Of a stretch of DNA of 64,000 bases, positions 35,917-44,549 are shown piece by piece. The first letter of the stretch is position 1. Each line of letters starts with the position of its first letter. The notes under the pieces are model-generated. The model saw only the letters and a program-made list of their open reading frames with translations. It did not search any database and had not been told where the DNA came from. The position numbers and the translations under genes are program-made. The DNA comes from CAG-452 sp045531335 (GTDB lineage: Bacteria > Bacillota > Clostridia > TANB77 > CAG-508), in assembly GCA_045531335.1 (NCBI GenBank), contig JAZSDU010000034.1:1-64000 (forward strand), given 5' to 3'.

Positions 35917-36381
35917 ATGAATATAGCGGAAATAAATTTTTTAGATATAGAAGAAAATAAAGAATATATTAAAATATTAAACAAAGTACTAACAAAATGC
36001 TTTCAAATTGAAAATTTAAATGATAAGAATTTATATATAAACATAGTGCTTACAAATCCTGAAAATATAAGGAAAATGAATAAAGAATACAGAAATATAG
36101 ATAAAGAAACTGATGTGCTTTCATTTCCGATGTTTGAAAAAGAAGAATTAGAAAAAAGAGAAAACTTAATTAAAGATGTTTTAGGTGATGTTGTTATATC
36201 TATAAAAAAAGTTAAAGAGCAAGCTGCAGAGTACGGACATAGTTTTGAAAGGGAATTAGCATATATGGCAGTTCATGGGTTTTATCATTTAATGGGATTT
36301 GATCATATTAGCGAAGATGATAAAATTTTAATGAGACAAAAAGAAGAGAATGTATTAGAAAAATTGAAAATATTGAAATAG
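35917..36381 (+). CDS. ybeY: Endoribonuclease YbeY (16S rRNA maturation)
   Basis: 154 residues with the UPF0054 zinc signature 'AVHGFYHLMGFDHI' (three His, about 114-127) and 'NKEYRNIDKETDVLSFPM'. Acts in 16S 3'-end maturation and ribosome quality control. Gene order yqfC-yqfD-(x)-ybeY...era-recO is the conserved Clostridia cluster. Confidence 0.96.
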   Translation: MNIAEINFLDIEENKEYIKILNKVLTKCFQIENLNDKNLYINIVLTNPENIRKMNKEYRNIDKETDVLSFPMFEKEELEKRENLIKDVLGDVVISIKKVKEQAAEYGHSFERELAYMAVHGFYHLMGFDHISEDDKILMRQKEENVLEKLKILK

Positions 36382-36398
36382 GAAGGGGAATAAAATAC

Positions 36399-37508
36399 AT
36401 GGGAAGAAGAAGTAATCAAACTAGAAATTCAAACGTAGCAAAAAAGAATGGACTAAAATTATTAATAATAATTTTAGCGATTGTAATGGTAATAGCAGGA
36501 ATATTATTAGCATTAAAATTGTTAAATAAAGGACAAGCTGAAACAACAGGACAAATAGCTGAAGAAAATAAAGAAGTACCTCAAGTACAAATAGTGGATG
36601 TAAATTCAAAAACAAGACCTTATGCTGTAATGATAAACAATAATCATTCTGCTTGGCCACAATGTGGTTTGCAAGATGCATATTTAGTTTATGAAATAGT
36701 AGCTGAAGGTGGAATAACAAGAATGATGGCATTATACAAAGATGCATATCCAACAAAAGTAGGATCAGTAAGAAGTGCAAGACATTATTTTATAGATTAT
36801 GCAGAAGAAAATGATGCAATATTCGTACATTGGGGAGGAAGCCCACAAGCATATTCTAGAATATCAAAGGGAATTAATGATATAGATGGAATTGCATTAG
36901 AAGGAACAGTTTTTTTCAGAGATAGAAGTTTAAACAGAGCTTATGAACATACAGGATTTGTAGATTTAGAAAAAGCAAAAACTTATGCAGAACAAAAAGG
37001 ATTTACTAGAGATACAAATAAAGATTTATTATTAAATTATAGCGCAGAAGAAATTGATTTAAGTACTAATGTACAAGCAAGTAGTGCAAATGAAGTTGAA
37101 TTAGAGTATTCATATTATCACACAACAAGTTATGAATATGATTCAGAAAACAAAGTATATAAAAGAAGTATGAGTGGAAAAGCTAATGTAGATTTAGAAA
37201 CAGGCGAACAATATACAGCTAAAAATATAATTGTATATAAAGTAGATAATTATACAATAAATGATGGAGAAAATAAAGGAAGACAAGAGTTAGAAAACAT
37301 AGGAAGCGGAAGAGGATATTATATTTCTAATGGATATTCAGTTCCAATAACTTGGGAGAAAACTTCACATAGCGGACAAACTGTATATAAATATGAAAAT
37401 GGCGAAGAAATAACATTAAATGATGGTAATACATTTATACAAATCCTACCATTAGATGCAGAAATAACTATAGAGCCAGTAGAAGTAGTTGAAACAGTAG
37501 AACAATAA
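36399..37508 (+). CDS. DUF3048 (YerB-like) membrane-anchored protein
   Basis: 369 residues. A basic N-terminus followed by one hydrophobic helix (about 19-42) acts as signal anchor; no lipobox Cys is seen. The extracellular part carries 'SKTRPYAVMINNNHSAWPQCGLQDAYLVYEIVAEGGITRMMALY', the DUF3048 hallmark, and a C-terminal domain ending in an acidic tail. Function unknown. Terminator follows. Confidence 0.85.
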   Translation: MGRRSNQTRNSNVAKKNGLKLLIIILAIVMVIAGILLALKLLNKGQAETTGQIAEENKEVPQVQIVDVNSKTRPYAVMINNNHSAWPQCGLQDAYLVYEIVAEGGITRMMALYKDAYPTKVGSVRSARHYFIDYAEENDAIFVHWGGSPQAYSRISKGINDIDGIALEGTVFFRDRSLNRAYEHTGFVDLEKAKTYAEQKGFTRDTNKDLLLNYSAEEIDLSTNVQASSANEVELEYSYYHTTSYEYDSENKVYKRSMSGKANVDLETGEQYTAKNIIVYKVDNYTINDGENKGRQELENIGSGRGYYISNGYSVPITWEKTSHSGQTVYKYENGEEITLNDGNTFIQILPLDAEITIEPVEVVETVEQ

Positions 37509-37536
37509 AAAATTAGGGGCAACCCTAATTTTTTTA
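37507..37536 (+). terminator. rho-independent terminator
   Basis: aaaaaattaggg-gcaa-ccctaattttttt, overlapping the DUF3048 stop. Confidence 0.85.
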
Positions 37537-37597
37537 TTGAGAAGATTTTATTAAATGAGAAAATTATTGTTTGTGTTAATGATTAAATTTATTATTT

Positions 37598-37671
37598 GTA
37601 GGGGTCGGGTTCCACCCCGACCCGCAAAAATACATGTCATTTCACGGGCGAGGGTGGAACCTCGCCCCTAC
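37598..37671. repeat. inverted REP pair, composite A
   Basis: gtaggggtcgggttccaccccgacccgc (37598-37625) facing cgggcgagggtggaacctcgcccctac (37645-37671). The whole composite, including much of its AT-rich flanks, recurs inverted at 60433-60506 and, diverged, at 58426-58496. An ORF spanning it is spurious. Confidence 0.88.
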
Positions 37672-37799
37672 AGATTTAAAATAAAATTATTCGTACAAAC
37701 GACAATTCATCTAAATATGCAAATGTTTTTTATCAACTAATCTTTTTTTATTGAAATAAATATGATAGAATTAGGGAAAAATAATAAAGTGAGGTAAAA

Positions 37800-38702
37800 A
37801 TGGATAATTTTAAATCGGGTTTTGTATCAATAATAGGAAGAACAAATGTAGGCAAATCGACATTAACAAATAGTTTAGTAGGGGAAAAGGTTGCAATAAC
37901 TGCAGATAAACGCCAGACTACTAGAACAGCAATAAGAGCAATTGTAAATAGAGAGAATTCTCAAATTATTTTTATTGATACACCAGGAATTCATAAACCA
38001 AAAACAAAACTTGGGCAAACTATGAATGAAACTGCATGGGGAACTATTCCAGATGTAGATGTCTTGCTTTTTCTGGTAGAAGCTACATCAGATAAAATTG
38101 GAAAAGGCGATACAATGGTATTGGAAAAAATAAGAGAAAAAAATAAAAAGACAATTTTAGTAATAAATAAAATTGATTTAATAGAAAAGGAAAAATTATT
38201 AAAACTAATTGATATGTACAGCAAAGAATATAATTTTGAAGCAATTATTCCAATTTCAGCATTAAAAAATGAAAATACAGAAAAGATATTGGATGAAATA
38301 GAAAAGCACATTCCAGAAGGACCTGCATATTATGATATAGAGGAATATACTGACCAAACAGCAAGACAATTAACAGAAGAAGCAATTAGAGAAAAAGCTT
38401 TAAAATTGTTAGATGAAGAAGTACCACATGGAATATTAGTTGAAGTAGAAAAAATGAATTTAAGAAAAACTACAAAAGGCGAAGATATTTATGATGTGGA
38501 AGCGGTAATATATGTACTTAAAAATTCTCACAAGGGAATTGTAATTGGTAAAAATGGAGCAATGCTAAAAAGGATTGGAATGTATGCAAGACAAGATATG
38601 GAAAGGACTTTAGGAACAAAAATAAATTTAAAAGTATGGGTTAAAGTAAAAGAAGATTGGCAAGATAATAACAATATAATAAAAAGATTCAAGGCAGAAT
38701 AA
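37800..38702 (+). CDS. era: GTPase Era
   Basis: 300-residue GTPase that binds the 16S rRNA 3' end. G1 'GRTNVGKSTLTN' (about 12-23), G3 'DTPGIHKP', G4 'NKID' (about 122), and a C-terminal KH domain with 'KNSHKGIVIGKNGAMLKRIGMYARQDME' (about 240-267). RBS 'gtgaggtaaa' precedes ATG. Confidence 0.97.
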   Translation: MDNFKSGFVSIIGRTNVGKSTLTNSLVGEKVAITADKRQTTRTAIRAIVNRENSQIIFIDTPGIHKPKTKLGQTMNETAWGTIPDVDVLLFLVEATSDKIGKGDTMVLEKIREKNKKTILVINKIDLIEKEKLLKLIDMYSKEYNFEAIIPISALKNENTEKILDEIEKHIPEGPAYYDIEEYTDQTARQLTEEAIREKALKLLDEEVPHGILVEVEKMNLRKTTKGEDIYDVEAVIYVLKNSHKGIVIGKNGAMLKRIGMYARQDMERTLGTKINLKVWVKVKEDWQDNNNIIKRFKAE

Positions 38703-38811
38703 AAAATAAAATTTATTTACGAATAAAATTAAATATTTTACAAAAGATAAAATTAAAGGTGTAGATAATGATTTGGAAATTGTTTAATACAAAATGAGGA
38801 GATGAGAGCAT

Positions 38812-38979
38812 ATGATAAAACAAATGGCATGGAATACCTTTAAGAATACAGGAAATATAGATACATTTCTAGAATTAAAACAAGTAATGGATGTAGAAGA
38901 AAATATAAAGGCGGAAAATTATGAAACTATTAAAAGTAAAAGGAATAATAATTGCGGAGAAAACAGTATCAGATTTTGA
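38812..38979 (+). CDS. YqzL-like small protein, overlapping recO
   Basis: A 55-residue ORF whose start 'MAWNTFKNTGNIDTFLELK' (from the fifth codon) matches the YqzL family, which sits between era and recO in spore formers. RBS 'gaggagatgagag'. Its last 59 bases overlap the recO start in another frame. Small and of unknown function. Confidence 0.65.
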   Translation: MIKQMAWNTFKNTGNIDTFLELKQVMDVEENIKAENYETIKSKRNNNCGENSIRF

Positions 38980-39638
38980 TAAAATAGTTACAATATTAAC
39001 ACCAAATTTGCGGAAAAATTGAGGCAGCAGCCAAAGGATCAAGAAGACCTAAGAGTCTTCTTATGGCTGCTACTCAATTTTTGTGCTTTGGAGAATATTT
39101 ACTATATAAAAGCGGTAATACATATTCTATAAATTCTTGTGAAACAATAGAAGTCTTTTACAATATAAGAACAGATTTAGATAAATTAAACTATGCATCA
39201 TATATAACCAAAGTAATAAATGATATAACAACGGAGAATCAAAATACTTATAAAGTTTTGCAATTATTTCTAAATACTCTATATATGATATCGGAAACAG
39301 ATAAAGATTTAAGTTTAATAAAATCAGTATTTGTATTGAGACTATTATCTATAATAGGATTTAGACCTAATATTGATGAATGTACAAACTGTAAAGATAA
39401 AGAAAATCTAACGCATTTTAGTTTTAAAGATAGTGGATTTAAATGTTTAGAATGTTCTAAACAAGATAAAGGTGCAATTGAAATTTCGAGCACCACAAAA
39501 GACGCTATAAAATATATAGTTCTTGCTAATTCTAAAAAAATATTTTCGTTTGATGTTCCACAAGATTCTATAAAAGAACTAGAAATAATTTCAAAAATAT
39601 ATTTACAAGAGAAATTAGAAAAAGAATATAAAATGTGA
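38921..39638 (+). CDS. recO: DNA repair protein RecO, +1 frameshift at CGG
   Basis: Loads RecA in RecFOR recombination. The start ATG 38921 reads 'MKLLKVKGIIIAEKTVSDFDKIVTILTPNL', the usual RecO OB-fold start. The zero frame then stops at 39021. Skipping the C of CGG at 39011 gives PNL-GKIEAAAKGSRRPKSLL and runs to 39638, a 238-residue protein. It keeps the C-terminal zinc motif 'CTNC...CLEC' (about 165-185). Only 30 residues would be made without the shift. Confidence 0.9.
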
Positions 39639-39640
39639 TT

Positions 39641-39774
39641 TGTGTAAACAATTGCTTTGATAATATGTAGGGGCTGGCGTCCTCGACAGCCCGTAAAACA
39701 AAATATTTTTTGCGGGTCGCCGGGGACGTCGACCCCTACAACGTATGAAATATGTTTTGCCAATTGTTTACACA
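39641..39774. repeat. large inverted repeat containing a REP pair
   Basis: Outer arms tgtgtaaacaattg (39641) and caattgtttacaca (39761-39774) enclose two facing REP-like units (39667 gtaggggctggcg... and ...cgtcgacccctac ending 39739). The whole 134 bases can fold as one hairpin. It lies between recO and hpf. Confidence 0.85.
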
Positions 39775-39872
39775 TACAAACAATTTATTAATTAGCCAGG
39801 AAAATTTTTCTTGCTTAAATCATAATATTAAGATATAATTAATATATAACATAAGAAGAGGAGTTGATTAAT

Positions 39873-40397
39873 ATGATGAATATAACAATAACAGGAAATG
39901 CAACAGATGCAATAAAAGACTATGTTGAAAAGAAAATGGAAAGGATAGAAAGATATTTTGATGAAGATGTTGATGTATCAGTTACACTAAAATCTGAAAA
40001 AACAGAGCAAATTGCAGAAATGAGCGCAAGAGTAAAACAAGATACATATAGAGCAGTAACATCTCATAAGGATTTATATGCATCAATAGATAAAAACATA
40101 GATATATTAGAAGGACAAATAAGAAAATGGAAAACAAGAAAAGATAAATCCAATAAAGATGATTCAATAAAAACAATGGCTGGAAGTTTTGAAGAAGAAG
40201 TAAAAATAGAAAATGAAATAATTAAAACAATTTACTATGATATAAAACCAATGACTCCAGAAGATGCAAAATTAAAATTACAAGAAAAACCACAAGATAG
40301 ATTTATAACATTTATAAATCAAGAGACAAACAAAGTAAATGTATTGTTTAAATTAAAAGACAGTAAAAATTATGGTTTATTAGAACCAGAAGCATAA
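39873..40397 (+). CDS. hpf: Ribosome hibernation-promoting factor, long form
   Basis: 174 residues from ATG 39873 (9 bases after GAGGAG). The N-terminal S30AE/RaiA domain ('MNITITGNATDAIKDYVEKKMERIERYFDEDVDVSVTLKSEK', about 1-100) and the C-terminal dimerisation tail ('MTPEDAKLKLQEKPQDRFITFINQETNKVNVLFKLKDSKNYGLLEPE') make it the long HPF type that forms 100S ribosomes in stationary phase. Confidence 0.95.
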   Translation: MMNITITGNATDAIKDYVEKKMERIERYFDEDVDVSVTLKSEKTEQIAEMSARVKQDTYRAVTSHKDLYASIDKNIDILEGQIRKWKTRKDKSNKDDSIKTMAGSFEEEVKIENEIIKTIYYDIKPMTPEDAKLKLQEKPQDRFITFINQETNKVNVLFKLKDSKNYGLLEPEA

Positions 40398-40413
40398 CAA
40401 TTTTTGATAAAGA

Positions 40414-40440
40414 AAAGGCAGGAGCACATCTCCTGCCTTT
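40414..40440 (+). terminator. terminator of hpf
   Basis: aaaggcaggag-cacat-ctcctgccttt, GC-rich perfect stem. Confidence 0.85.
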
Positions 40441-40499
40441 ATGTATTCATAAAAACAAGAAAAATACTTCTGCCATAAATATAACATTAGTTAATAAAC

Positions 40500-40700
40500 T
40501 TATTTCATATTGTTTTCAGCTTGTTGAATCATTTTTCTAACCATGTTACCACCTATTCTACCAGCGTCTTTAGATGATAAATCACCATTGTAACCGTTTT
40601 TTAAATTAACTCCAACTTCTGAAGCTACTTCATATTTGAATTTATTTAAAGCTTCTTTAGCTTCTGGAACTAATGTTCTGTTTGAATTTGAGTTTGCCAT
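40500..40700 (-). CDS. alpha/beta-type small acid-soluble spore protein
   Basis: Coats and protects spore DNA. 66 residues from ATG 40700, behind 'ctaggaggtgaaacaa'. 'LVPEAKEALNKFKYEVASEVGVNLKNGYNGDLSSKDAGRIGGNMVRKMIQQAE' holds the GPR protease site (E-VASEVG) and the GxxGG DNA-contact segment. Direct proof that the lineage encodes spore coat DNA proteins. Confidence 0.96.
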   Translation of the reverse strand: MANSNSNRTLVPEAKEALNKFKYEVASEVGVNLKNGYNGDLSSKDAGRIGGNMVRKMIQQAENNMK

Positions 40701-40849
40701 TTGTTTCACCTCCTAGGATATGAATTAAACATTAAAAAAGCTTGTTTGCTTTTCAATAGTTATGATGTGCAATAAAAATTTTTTTAAACTAGAAATTTTT
40801 GTTAAAAAAATTGAATTGTGATTTATTTAAATGTGTTATTGCAAATATT

Positions 40850-40919
40850 GTAGGGGTCGCACTCCTGGGCGACCCGAAAAATATAATGATAGCGGGACGC
40901 CGAAGACTGCGTCCCCTAC
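40850..40919. repeat. inverted REP pair
   Basis: gtaggggtcgcactcctgggcgacccg facing gcgggacgccgaagactgcgtcccctac; very like 16663-16736, including the order of the two units. Confidence 0.88.
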
Positions 40920-40978
40920 AAATTTTAATCTTGCAAAAAAATAAAATAAAATATATAATGAATTCGGAGGGAATATAA

Positions 40979-41851
40979 ATGTACAAATTAATAGCAATTG
41001 ATATTGATGGAACACTTTTAGATTCATATAGTGAAGTGAGCAGAGAAAATAAAGAAGCAATAAAAATGGCAATTGATAAAAATATTTATGTTGTATTAAC
41101 TTCTGGTAGAATGCCAAAAGCTATTTTGCCAATTGCTAATGAAGTTTGTGCTAATAAGTATCTGATTTCTGGAAATGGTGCAGCAATTTATGATATTGAG
41201 AAAAATGAAATTATATACAACAATTATATGACTAAAGAAAAAGTATTAGAAATTATAAATGAATGTGAAAAAAATAGTGTATTTTATAATGTCTATACAA
41301 ACAATATGATATTAACTAAGTCATTGAATTACAACATACTTTTTTATCATAATGAGAATAAAAAGAATCCTGACGATAAAAAAATCAAAATAAATGTAAT
41401 TGATGATATGTATAATTATATTAAAAACTATGAGGGAGACGACTTACTAAAAATAACAATATGCGATAGTGATAAAATGATTTTTAATAGCATAATGAAC
41501 AAGCTGAAAACACTTAGGGATATAGATGTTTTAGAAGTGGCTCATATGTCAAAAAAAATTATAAAACATGGAACAGAAGATTTTGAGATTTCTTATTTTT
41601 ATACAGAAATCACCAATAAAAATGTAAACAAATGGACTGCGATAGAAGAATTAATAGGTAGGCTTAATATAAAAAAAGAAGAAGTAATCGCAATAGGAGA
41701 TAACATAAATGACAAGGAAATGATACAAAATGCAGGAGTGGGTATAGTTACGGGAAATGGTTCACCACTTATGAAAGAAATAGCTAATAAAGTTGTTGCT
41801 AGTAACAATGAAAGTGGTGTAGCACAAGCAATAAGAAATTACATACAATAA
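40979..41851 (+). CDS. Cof-type HAD hydrolase
   Basis: 290 residues. Motif I 'AIDIDGTLLDSYSEVS' (about 6-20), motif II 'VLTSGRMPKAI', and the C-terminal 'KEEVIAIGDNINDKEMIQNAGVGIVTGNGSP' metal motif. Cof/YidA-like sugar-phosphate phosphatases share this. The middle cap domain sets the substrate, which cannot be told. RBS 'ggaggg' precedes ATG. Confidence 0.92.
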   Translation: MYKLIAIDIDGTLLDSYSEVSRENKEAIKMAIDKNIYVVLTSGRMPKAILPIANEVCANKYLISGNGAAIYDIEKNEIIYNNYMTKEKVLEIINECEKNSVFYNVYTNNMILTKSLNYNILFYHNENKKNPDDKKIKINVIDDMYNYIKNYEGDDLLKITICDSDKMIFNSIMNKLKTLRDIDVLEVAHMSKKIIKHGTEDFEISYFYTEITNKNVNKWTAIEELIGRLNIKKEEVIAIGDNINDKEMIQNAGVGIVTGNGSPLMKEIANKVVASNNESGVAQAIRNYIQ

Positions 41852-41891
41852 TTATTACAGCAATGTTACAAACGTATTATATTTAAATTAC

Positions 41892-41928
41892 AATCACCTT
41901 AAAATGTTGTTTTTGAGGTGATTTTGTT
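41892..41928 (+). terminator. rho-independent terminator
   Basis: aatcacctt / aggtgattttgtt, before the pilus locus. Confidence 0.7.
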
Positions 41929-41969
41929 ATAGAATAGAATAAAATAGTATGTTATGGGAGGAATTTTAT

Positions 41970-42890
41970 ATGGTAGCAAATCCAATGCAAAAAAAAGCAA
42001 GGAATTCATTTTTATTAGGTATGGTTATAACATTAGTGATATGTGCGGTTATAGGTGTTTTAGCATATTTTATATTGTCAAGCCAAGAGGAGGCAAAAGA
42101 AAAAGAAGAGGGAGCTCTTACATATGCATATAGATTAAAATCAGATGTTAAATCAGGAGAAGAAATAACATTAGATAAGGTTGAATCAGTTTTGGTAACT
42201 GAAAAAGCTGTTCCATTAGGAGCTTTTCCTTCAAAAACTAAGATTGAAAAATCAAAAGGAAAAGCAACTTGGGTAGATTCAGCATTTCCAAGTGGATATA
42301 AAAGTAAATTAGATTTAAGTGCTGGAACAATATTGGCAGAAAATTTGGTATATGAAGGTGAAGAACTTACAAGTGATGTAAGATATGTAGAATACAATAT
42401 GCTAACATTACCAACAACAATACTTGAAGGAGATTACATTGATGTAAGATTAACTCTTCCAAATGGTCAAGATTTAATAGTAATTTCTAAAAAAGAAGTA
42501 AAATCAATATTAGGAGATACAATAGGACTAGAACTAACTGAAGGAGAAATCTTAATGATGGAAAGTGCTATCGTAGAAGCATATATAATGACTGCTTCAA
42601 ACTTGTATGCAATACAATATATAGAACCAGGAATTCAAGAAGCAGCAATAAAAACATATACACCAACTGCAGCTGTTCAAAATTTAATTGCTGCTAATGG
42701 AAATATTAAGAGTGAAGCTAAATCAGCATTACAAGCAAGATTTGATCAAAACATGAGAGGATATATAGATGGAAGTAAAGGTGCTTATGCTGCAGACACA
42801 CAACAAAACTTAGAAGAAGGAATACAAAAACAAATTGAAGATGCAAAAGCAGCAAGAGAAGCATACTTATCAGGATTAACAAGTTATTAA
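41970..42890 (+). CDS. CpaB-like Flp/Tad pilus assembly protein
   Basis: 306 residues from ATG 41970 (RBS 'gggaggaatttt'). One N-terminal membrane segment (about 14-38) and an SAF-like domain ('LKSDVKSGEEITLDKVESVLVTEKAVPLGAF', then 'LSAGTILAENLVYEGEEL'), as in CpaB/RcpC. It opens a nearly continuous + strand block with ParA-like proteins, a CpaF-type ATPase, a TadB/C-like protein and pilin-like proteins. A role in the pilus envelope assembly is inferred. Confidence 0.78.
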   Translation: MVANPMQKKARNSFLLGMVITLVICAVIGVLAYFILSSQEEAKEKEEGALTYAYRLKSDVKSGEEITLDKVESVLVTEKAVPLGAFPSKTKIEKSKGKATWVDSAFPSGYKSKLDLSAGTILAENLVYEGEELTSDVRYVEYNMLTLPTTILEGDYIDVRLTLPNGQDLIVISKKEVKSILGDTIGLELTEGEILMMESAIVEAYIMTASNLYAIQYIEPGIQEAAIKTYTPTAAVQNLIAANGNIKSEAKSALQARFDQNMRGYIDGSKGAYAADTQQNLEEGIQKQIEDAKAAREAYLSGLTSY

Positions 42891-42913
42891 TATATGTTCC
42901 ATATATTAATAAC

Positions 42914-42942
42914 TGTAGGGGCGAGGTTCCACCTTCGCCCGC
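42914..42942 (+). repeat. REP-like palindrome
   Basis: gtaggggcgaggttccaccttcgcccgc, single unit of the composite A type, between the CpaB-like gene and the next. Confidence 0.85.
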
Positions 42943-43006
42943 AAAAAATCAAGCACAAAATTAATTGAAAACAATTATATTAATAAACAAAAGGGAGGCA
43001 ATGAGG

Positions 43007-43684
43007 TTGAAAAAAGTAGGATTTATAGGAGCTTTTGAAAAAACAGATTTGATAATTTATACAGCAAAAATTCTTACAGAACTTAAAAAAAGAATATTAC
43101 TAATAGATACAACAGTTTTACAAAAAGCAAGATACATAGTACCTGCCATTGCTCCAACAAAATTTTATGTTACTGATTATGAAGGAATAGATATAGCAGT
43201 CGGATTTGAAGATCTAGAATCAGTTGATAAATATATAGGTGGTATAGAAACAAACTATGACATGATATTAATAGATGTAGATTCACCAGATATGTTTGAT
43301 TTATTTAATATGAGTAGCGCGGATAGATTATATTTTGTTACAGCATTTGATAGTTTTTCACTTAGAAGAGGAATAGAAATAATTAGCAACATGAAAGAAA
43401 AAGTTAGAATGACAAAAATATTATTTGAAAGAGATATTATTGAAGAAGATGATGAATATTTAAATTTATTATCTTTAACAGCTCCAATAGAGTGGGATAC
43501 AGAGAAATTTTATTTTCCATATGACCAAGGAGATTTAACAGCAATAATAGAGAATCAAAGAGTAACAAAAATAAAATTAAGAAACTTGAGTGAACAATTT
43601 AGAGAATCATTATTAATGCTTGTTCAAGAAATAACACCGGAAACAAGAACTGGAGAGATAAAAAGAGTTTTTAAAGAATTATAA
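43007..43684 (+). CDS. CpaE/ParA-like protein without a clear Walker A
   Basis: About 225 residues. TTG 43007 fits the RBS 'gggagg' (8 bases); an ATG at 43001 is too close. The N-terminus 'KKVGFIGAFEKTDLIIYTAKILTELKKRILLIDTT' has the MinD/ParA strand-loop-helix order but the P-loop is degenerate. 'YDMILIDVDSPDMFDLFNMSSADRLYFVTAFD' matches the later ParA fold. Probably a pilus-positioning relative that has lost ATP binding. The next gene is a better-preserved paralogue. Confidence 0.6.
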   Translation: MKKVGFIGAFEKTDLIIYTAKILTELKKRILLIDTTVLQKARYIVPAIAPTKFYVTDYEGIDIAVGFEDLESVDKYIGGIETNYDMILIDVDSPDMFDLFNMSSADRLYFVTAFDSFSLRRGIEIISNMKEKVRMTKILFERDIIEEDDEYLNLLSLTAPIEWDTEKFYFPYDQGDLTAIIENQRVTKIKLRNLSEQFRESLLMLVQEITPETRTGEIKRVFKEL

Positions 43685-43700
43685 AAAAGGAGAAAGATTA

Positions 43701-44531
43701 ATGGCAATTATATCATTTTGTAGTAGCGGAAAAGGAGAAACAGCAAAAACTTCATCAATAGCAGCAATAACTACTTTTCTAGCAATACAACACAACTATA
43801 AAATATTAGTTTTAGATACAAAATATAATGATTATTCTTATCAAGATTGTTATTGGCAAGAAGATAAAACTATGAAATTAATAAATAGCAACAATGGAAA
43901 AACAAATATAGCATCAGGAATAAGTGGATTATCTAAAGCGATATTAAGCAATAAAACTTCTCCAGAAATAATAACAAATTATACAAGAATAGTATTTAAA
44001 GATAGATTAGAATTATTAACAGATACTGAAATAAGCGAAGAAGAATATGAAACTCATAAAAAAGTTTTTAAAGATATTGCAAAAATAGCAAGTAAATATT
44101 ACGATTTAGTATTTATCGATATAGACCGTGGACTTGATGACCATATAAAGAAATCTTTGCTAGAAATTTCAGATGTAATTGTTTCTAATTTATCACAAAA
44201 AATGAGACAGATAGATGAGTTTATAAGACTAAAAGAACAAGATATAATTTTTAGTGAAAAAACTGTAATACCACTTTTAGGAAGATATGATAAAAATTCA
44301 AAATATAATATAAAAAATGTTTCAAGATACATGAAAGAGAAGAAGCCAGTGTGCGCTATTCCGTATAATACGTTGTTTTTTGAAGCATGCAATGAAGGAA
44401 AAGTAGCAGATTATTTTATAAAATTTAGGAAAATAAATCCTAAAGACAAAAATGCATTGTTTATAGATTCTGTAAAAAATGCAACAGAAAGAATTATATA
44501 TACATTGCAAGAATTACAAATGAGAATGTAA
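43701..44531 (+). CDS. ParA/MinD-like ATPase (CpaE/TadZ-type)
   Basis: 276 residues. A deviant Walker A 'SSGKGETAKTSSIAAI' (about 8-23), 'ILVLDTKYND', and switch II 'YDLVFIDIDRGLDDH' (about 134-148). In Tad systems such proteins (CpaE, TadZ) place the pilus machine at a site on the membrane. It precedes the CpaF-type ATPase by 18 bases. Confidence 0.75.
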   Translation: MAIISFCSSGKGETAKTSSIAAITTFLAIQHNYKILVLDTKYNDYSYQDCYWQEDKTMKLINSNNGKTNIASGISGLSKAILSNKTSPEIITNYTRIVFKDRLELLTDTEISEEEYETHKKVFKDIAKIASKYYDLVFIDIDRGLDDHIKKSLLEISDVIVSNLSQKMRQIDEFIRLKEQDIIFSEKTVIPLLGRYDKNSKYNIKNVSRYMKEKKPVCAIPYNTLFFEACNEGKVADYFIKFRKINPKDKNALFIDSVKNATERIIYTLQELQMRM

Positions 44532-44549
44532 GAGAGGTGTTCTTAAAAC

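Noticed and set aside
37555..37740. ORF of 61 codons between the DUF3048 gene and era
   Set aside because: It spans an inverted REP pair found elsewhere in non-coding DNA; composition is set by the repeat.
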